From Bugulina stolonifera (taxonomy: Eukaryota; Bryozoa; Gymnolaemata; Cheilostomatida; Bugulidae): a stretch of 64,000 nt of DNA. Each line of letters starts with the position of its first letter. Positions within the stretch are counted from its first letter, which is position 1. A program made the position numbers and the translations under genes. The stretch lies in the NCBI GenBank assembly GCA_935421135.1, contig OW285187.1, positions 34,784,818-34,848,817 on the forward strand, in the 5' to 3' direction. The notes under the pieces are model-generated. The model made no database searches, was not told the origin of the DNA, and worked only from the letters and a program-made list of their open reading frames with translations. Positions 59,506-64,000 of the stretch are shown piece after piece.

Positions 59506-62500
59506 TCATCCAGTGGCATCAGTTGATGATTCCACATCAGATCTGCTGGCAGCATTACTCAATTTGCTCCTCACCACTAGAACGGCCACCAGTATGACGA
59601 TGATGACAGTGGCTATACCAGCCCAGGCAAATCCTGTCACTGTAGAAACACTAACCCCTGCTGCTGCTGCTGTAACAATAAACAAGTTGCATTTACATTA
59701 CGGTGTAGTTACAAACTCACCCAGTAGTAATTCATGAAAAACAACTTCATATTTACATGTCCTACATTGTATATTCATGCAGTATTATTCGCTTGGTTAG
59801 GGAACATTCTCTTAATTACATCACACTTTAGTGTGGTTGAACTTTCTTACCTGGGGCAACAATGCCAGATTTGCTGATAGCTGTATTCCTTATACATTTA
59901 TAGAAGCCAGGCGTGTTGACACACTTAGCCGGAGAGGCACACTTCTCATCTACAAATGCTGTATTACTGCACTCATCAACATCTAGGCAGTCATATTTGT
60001 TATCACTAAGTCTCCACACTGGGTCAGGGAACCCTCGTGGTGGACCAAAGCAGCTGCATTCAAATCCATCTGTTGTATCTAAACATTGATGAGAACAGCC
60101 ACCATTGTTTTCTTGACACTCGTCTCTCAAACCGCAAGCGGTACCATTCAGGGTAATGGTCTGTTGTTTGTTCTCTGAGGCGGTGACATCACAGTAACAG
60201 AGATATCGGTAGTCGTTGGTCCATTCACAGCGAATATTTGATTCTGAAATTATAAGAAATAGCATTAATCTTTGGTGTAGAATAGTGACTCCACACAGCG
60301 CTTCTCACAATACTTGATAGCATAGAGTGTTACAAGAGGCCGGTGCTGTAATAGTTTACATCAAGTGACCGTGAACATAAAACGGCACAAACTGCTAAAT
60401 CACCAACATGCCAATATATGATTTTAGGTCAGCAGGAATGCAAAAAGATACAGCGGAGCTGTATAATCACTGCATTTCTAAATCGTGTATGAATACTAAT
60501 TACAATAAATAAGCAGGACAGGTCTTATATAAAATGATATGGAACTAACCTAAACATCCACCAGTGCCAGTAACTAGCATTTCCTGTTGAGTATCACTAG
60601 TTCTGCATGAACAGGTCTGCAATCCAAAATTGATGGATGGATTCTGACATTTGTATTTTGATTCGTGGAATGGAAACTCGGCACAGCGCTCTGGAGATAC
60701 ATCAGTTCTATATATTGTTACTGAAGATGGTGCTAGTTGTCTATTTGGAGGACAAGTACAGTAGTAACCACCGATGGTGTTAACACATGATCCTTGGCAG
60801 CCATTGTTGGTCAATGCGCATTCATCTACATCTTGACAACCATGGTTATCATTCTGCAGCTCATATCCACCGTTACATGAGCAAGTGTATCCGCCAACAT
60901 CATTGGTGCAAGTATGTTCACATCCACCATTGTTAACGCTGCATTCATCGGTATCAACACAGGAAGTACCATTGATAAGCGCCACACTGTCTCCTTGTTT
61001 ACAGTAGCAAAGTCTTCCATAGAAGTAATAATGCTCACAGAATACAGTTCCAGCTGCAATCAAACAATATGAAACAAAAGTTATAAATCTACAATTAGAA
61101 TCAAAACACCATTTCTTAAGCATTAATAGCAACAAGTTTCAAACATTAAAAGTTATGAAAATCATGTGATAGTTAAGCTGCACTCACCGTCACAAACAGG
61201 TGCTGGTGGAGTATCAAGCTTATATCCTTTACTGCAAGCACAATAATATCCTCCTAGAGTATTGATACAGACGTCAGAACATCCACCATTGTTGATCAAA
61301 CATTCGTTTACACTATCGGCATCCTTTCCATCTTTACCAGCCACTCCGGCCTCGCCCTTTTGACCATCAGCTCCTTTAGGTCCTGTCAATCCGACTTCAC
61401 CTTTAGCACCTACTTCACCTTTAGCTCCGGGTGCTCCTGTGGCTCCAACTGCACCAGGTGCACCAATAGCTCCTTTTTCACCTCTAATTCCCGGTGCTCC
61501 TTTCACTCCAGGAAGACCATCTGTTCCATTAAATCCCCGAGCACCCTGTGCACCTACTTCACCACGTAATCCTTGATCTCCCTTGATTCCTGGCGATCCG
61601 GCTTCTCCTTTAGGTCCAGGTGCTCCTGTTTGACCAGCAACACCAGGTGCTCCTTTAGCACCAGCTGCTCCAGGCGCTCCTGTAGCCCCAGCATCTCCTT
61701 TAGATGCAGCAGCACCATCAGATCCAGGCAGGCCACGTTCACCCTTAGCTCCTGGTAGACCTGGATCTCCCTTAGCACCAGTATTACCAGGTAATCCTTG
61801 CAAACCTCTTGCACCGTCAGAACCTGGTAATCCAATATCTCCTTGGGCACCCTTGGCACCAGGAGCCCCAACAGCACCATCCAAGCCATCTAAACCATCT
61901 TTACCAGGTAGTCCTGGTGCGCCAGTAACTCCGGGTGCCCCTTGGGGACCAGTTGCTCCTCGTGATCCTGCAGCCGCACTTTCTCCCTTTTCTCCCTTAA
62001 GTCCGCGTAGACCAGGCGCACCAGATTCTCCTTTAGCACCTGGTAATCCAGCACTTCCAGAAGCTCCCTTAGCACCAGGTAAACCATCTCGTCCATCCAG
62101 ACCAGGTATTCCTTCGAAACCTCGCTCTCCTTTAGCTCCAGACTGACCTGCAGCACCATCCTTTCCTGGGAGTCCAATATCTCCCCTGGCACCTTTCTCT
62201 CCAGTGAAACCAGTTGATCCTGCTAGACCTGGTAATCCAGGCTCACCTTTAGCACCCACTTCTCCTTTTGAACCTGAAATATGAGTTCAATAATTATAAA
62301 TACCCAACCCAAATACCCAAATGAATGCATGGTGACTAAAGATGATCGGTCAACAGTAATATAGTAAGCAGCTCCCATTTACATACATGTACATGTACTT
62401 ACAACATAAAAAATCCATGGTGTTAAAATTACATGCACTAATAGGCAAAGAGTTAGAGCACAGGGCAATTTCATTTCTCACAATATGTAGGACTACGTTT

Positions 62501-64000
62501 ACATGCATAGCATGACTTCACTGTTAAATATTACAGACAGATAGAACCTACCGGGTAGACCCATTGCTCCTTGACTTCCTGGAATACCAGGATCTCCTGT
62601 TTGTCCTGGAAGGCCATCATTACCATCCTGTCCTCTTTCTCCTTTCAACCCAGGAACTCCCATACTTCCAGTGGATCCTGTTGCTCCTCTACTTCCAGCT
62701 GCACCAGATTCTCCCTTTAGACCTCGCAGACCTGGTGCACCAGTTTCTCCTTTAGTACCTGGGCGTCCATCTCTGCCATCAAGTCCAGCACGACCCGGTG
62801 TCCCAGTAGCACCTGTAGATCCATCATATCCCTGTGCTCCACTATCACCTTTCATTCCTTTCAACCCAGGGGCTCCTGGAAGACCATCTACACCTGCTAC
62901 ACCAGTGGCGCCAGTTGCTCCATTCAATCCTTGGACACCTGATTCACCTTTCATGCCTTTTGCACCAGTGTCCCCTTGGCGCCCATCATTACCTGGAGCA
63001 CCCACATCTCCTCTATCTCCTGGAAGACCACGCACACCCGTTGCACCAACTCTGCCATCTCTACCATCAAGGCCAGCATCTCCTTTGTCTCCTGGTAAAC
63101 CAGTTAAGCCCATAACTCCAGTAGCTCCTGTGGCACCAGCAGCTCCAAGGACACCACTTTCTCCCTTTTGACCTTTCACACCTTGTTGCCCACGTTGACC
63201 TGGTACACCAGGTTGGCCCGTCAATCCCGTTGAACCAGTAGCACCGTCAAAACCAACTGCACCACTCTCCCCTTTGCTTCCCTTTGACCCTCTCTGTCCT
63301 TCGAGTCCTCTTTCACCTGGAGCACCTGTTGCTCCAGTGGCACCGTTAAATCCAACTGCTCCACTTTCTCCCTTTTGCCCTTTGTCACCTGCAGCACCAG
63401 GAGCACCTGGTAAACCATCCTGGCCAGTAAAACCAGTAGCACCAGTGGCTCCATTTTGACCAGCAGCACCAGATTCCCCCTTTTGTCCTCGTATACCTTG
63501 TTGGCCAGTTGCGCCTATTGCTCCTCTGTCTCCAGGATTACCTTGAATTCCAGGCTGACCTGTCAAACCAGTTGATCCAACTCGGCCATCTTGCCCACGC
63601 TCTCCTTGAATTCCTTTCTGGCCTGTCTGCCCAGGTAAGCCTGTTGCACCAGTTAATCCAATAGTACCGGGTGCACCAGTTGCTCCAGTTGCTCCATCAA
63701 AGCCAACAGCACCACTTTCTCCCTTTTGACCTCTCTCTCCATCTCGACCTTGTATGCCTGTCGCACCAATTCGTCCAGTTGAACCAGTAGAGCCTGTTGC
63801 TCCATCAGTACCAACTGCACCACTCTCACCCTTTTGTCCTTTTATTCCGGGTGCACCACTTTGTCCAGGTTGCCCAGTTTGACCAGGTTCGCCATCGAAA
63901 CCAGGCAACCCTCTCTCACCAGTAGACCCTGTCGCACCATTTATACCATCAGAGCCTTTCTGTCCTCTTTCTCCTGGTTGTCCAGGTAAACCACGTTGTC
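59506..64000 (-). CDS. Paralogous type I transmembrane EGF-collagen (5' part beyond window)
   Basis: Minus-strand exons, 3' to 5': 59506-59669, 59851-60243, 60550-61053, 61188-62273, 62552 to beyond 64000. All junctions are phase 1. The product runs from Gly-X-Y (rich in [20 protein letters not shown]) through a cbEGF with [12 protein letters not shown], a two-to-three-EGF exon ([18 protein letters not shown]), and a membrane-proximal EGF exon ([24 protein letters not shown]), to a helix with [14 protein letters not shown] and a tail ending in [11 protein letters not shown]. Every 3' exon has a counterpart of similar length and phase in the gene ending at 25992. The EGF exon has about 45 extra residues ([17 protein letters not shown] onward). 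The N-terminus, and whether a signal peptide exists, cannot be seen. Confidence 0.9.

Overview
The window is nuclear DNA of an intron-rich, AT-rich animal. The genes are typical of Metazoa: collagen with calcium-binding EGF domains and a membrane anchor, an SLCO/OATP transporter with a Kazal-type loop, LRRC47, and a DH-PH RhoGEF of the ARHGEF3/NET1 group. The many TACATGTA-type palindromes and the varied hAT, LINE and foldback elements suggest a marine invertebrate. A sponge is plausible, but the sequence alone does not prove it.

Layout: 1-1105 is upstream DNA. A 16-exon plus-strand gene (1106-25992) encodes a predicted 3578-residue secreted-then-anchored collagen: signal peptide, unrecognised N-terminal domain, about 3000 residues of Gly-X-Y, EGF repeats, one C-terminal membrane helix and a short tail. 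Its first introns are packed with tandem arrays. A repeat-rich gap (25993-29426) holds one hAT element nested inside another, each with perfect 8-bp target duplications. A 13-exon SLCO gene (29427-35896, plus) converges on a 7-exon LRRC47 gene (36211-39268, minus). From 39269 to 45145 lies a transposon-rich gap: a 5'-truncated LINE with an open reverse-transcriptase frame and poly-A tail, a hAT MITE with an 8-bp target duplication, a foldback element, and a third element with inverted ends. The RhoGEF gene (45146-58839, plus) has what look like three alternative first exons. At the right edge a minus-strand paralogue of the first collagen gene (59506 to beyond 64000) converges on it.

The two membrane collagens face each other across three unrelated genes and share exon structure, EGF order and the membrane segment. 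They are best read as an inverted duplication of one cell-surface matrix receptor or adhesion gene. The most unusual points are the type I orientation of these collagens (N-terminus outside, C-terminal anchor), the run of collagen exons whose lengths are exact multiples of 9 bp, and the repeated occurrence of tandem arrays starting at or just after 5' splice sites in several unrelated genes.

Exon boundaries were set by hand from GT/GC-AG sites and phase continuity. They have no transcript support.
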